DNA of 64,000 bases, taken from Yponomeuta sedellus. Its lineage: Eukaryota > Arthropoda > Insecta > Lepidoptera > Yponomeutidae. The position numbers and the translations under genes are program-made. The DNA lies in NCBI GenBank assembly GCA_934045075.1, contig OW203730.1, positions 7,266,785 to 7,330,784 of the forward strand. The letters run 5' to 3'. Of this stretch, positions 63,940 through 64,000 are shown piece by piece. Position 1 is the first letter of the stretch. Each line of letters begins with the position of its first letter. Below the pieces are notes generated by a model. It searched no databases. It saw nothing but the letters and a program-made list of their open reading frames with translations, and was not told the DNA's origin.

Positions 63940-64000
63940 TATATTTGTTGTCGCAGATTGAGTGATGCATCATTGTAGGTGTTTTTACCATTTGGTATTT

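Overview
This is nuclear DNA from an insect, most likely a moth or butterfly (Lepidoptera). It is AT-rich, and I could not identify a single host protein-coding gene in it. Nearly everything recognisable is mobile DNA: 3' ends of several non-LTR retrotransposons (LINEs), several tRNA-headed SINE-like families, foldback elements (MITEs), a Helitron-like fragment and two local tandem arrays. The Lepidoptera call rests on the style of these repeats, for example LINE C-termini of the 'GRP..RW.D' and 'KGMLRWF.HVERM' kind and a Helitron-like unit ending in CTAGT. No database search was possible.

The exception, and the main result, is a complete-looking virus-like mobile element at 36147-47849 (11.7 kb). 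Its minus strand carries an uninterrupted virion module in this order: A32-type packaging ATPase, an unknown 314-aa protein, a 120-aa coiled-coil/fibre-like protein, a retroviral-type integrase with C-terminal chromodomain, a protein with a parvovirus-VP1-type phospholipase A2 domain, an adenain-type cysteine protease, a putative penton (minor capsid) protein, a 48-aa basic peptide, a putative double-jelly-roll major capsid protein, and a 162-aa Cys/His-rich unknown. This is the gene set of Polintons/Mavericks and adintoviruses. No protein-primed DNA polymerase B is present. The left arm instead holds degenerate ~125-bp repeats and one spliced plus-strand gene of unknown function.

The element ends in inverted repeats whose outer ~126 bp are themselves long, nested, GC-cored palindromes that could fold into T-shaped hairpins like parvovirus termini. 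It is flanked by an 8-bp target duplication (taaggaca) and sits inside a tandem array of a 307-bp tRNA-like repeat. The minus-strand genes are very compact: five junctions are overlaps, and four of them are ATGA stop/start overlaps (120-aa/integrase, penton/48-aa, 48-aa/capsid, capsid/162-aa). This suggests coupled translation from polycistronic RNA. A TATA-like box and a TCAGT initiator lie just upstream of the ATPase. Together the products would package DNA (ATPase), build and mature a capsid (capsid proteins, protease), breach a membrane (PLA2) and integrate DNA (integrase). The DNA-replication function is unexplained.

Layout: 1-36 kb, repeats and unrecognised DNA, with a degraded LINE reverse transcriptase at 5.2-5.7 kb, a 61-bp minisatellite at 15.1 kb and an inverted pair of unknown repeats at 16.6/22.1 kb; 36.1-47.8 kb, the polinton-like element; 48-64 kb, more repeats, including four clean tandem units of the 307-bp repeat at 53.4-54.7 kb, nested MITEs at 49.2 and 56.7 kb, and a 547-bp mariner-type MITE at the right edge. 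Family letters used below: A = 307-bp tRNA-like repeat; B = abundant 'tatgtccccactg' repeat; C = LINE 3' end with (GAA)n tail; D and E = foldback or dispersed elements; F = 'cgggtctaat' palindromic MITE; G, H, I = SINE-like; K = inverted pair with a hairpin end.
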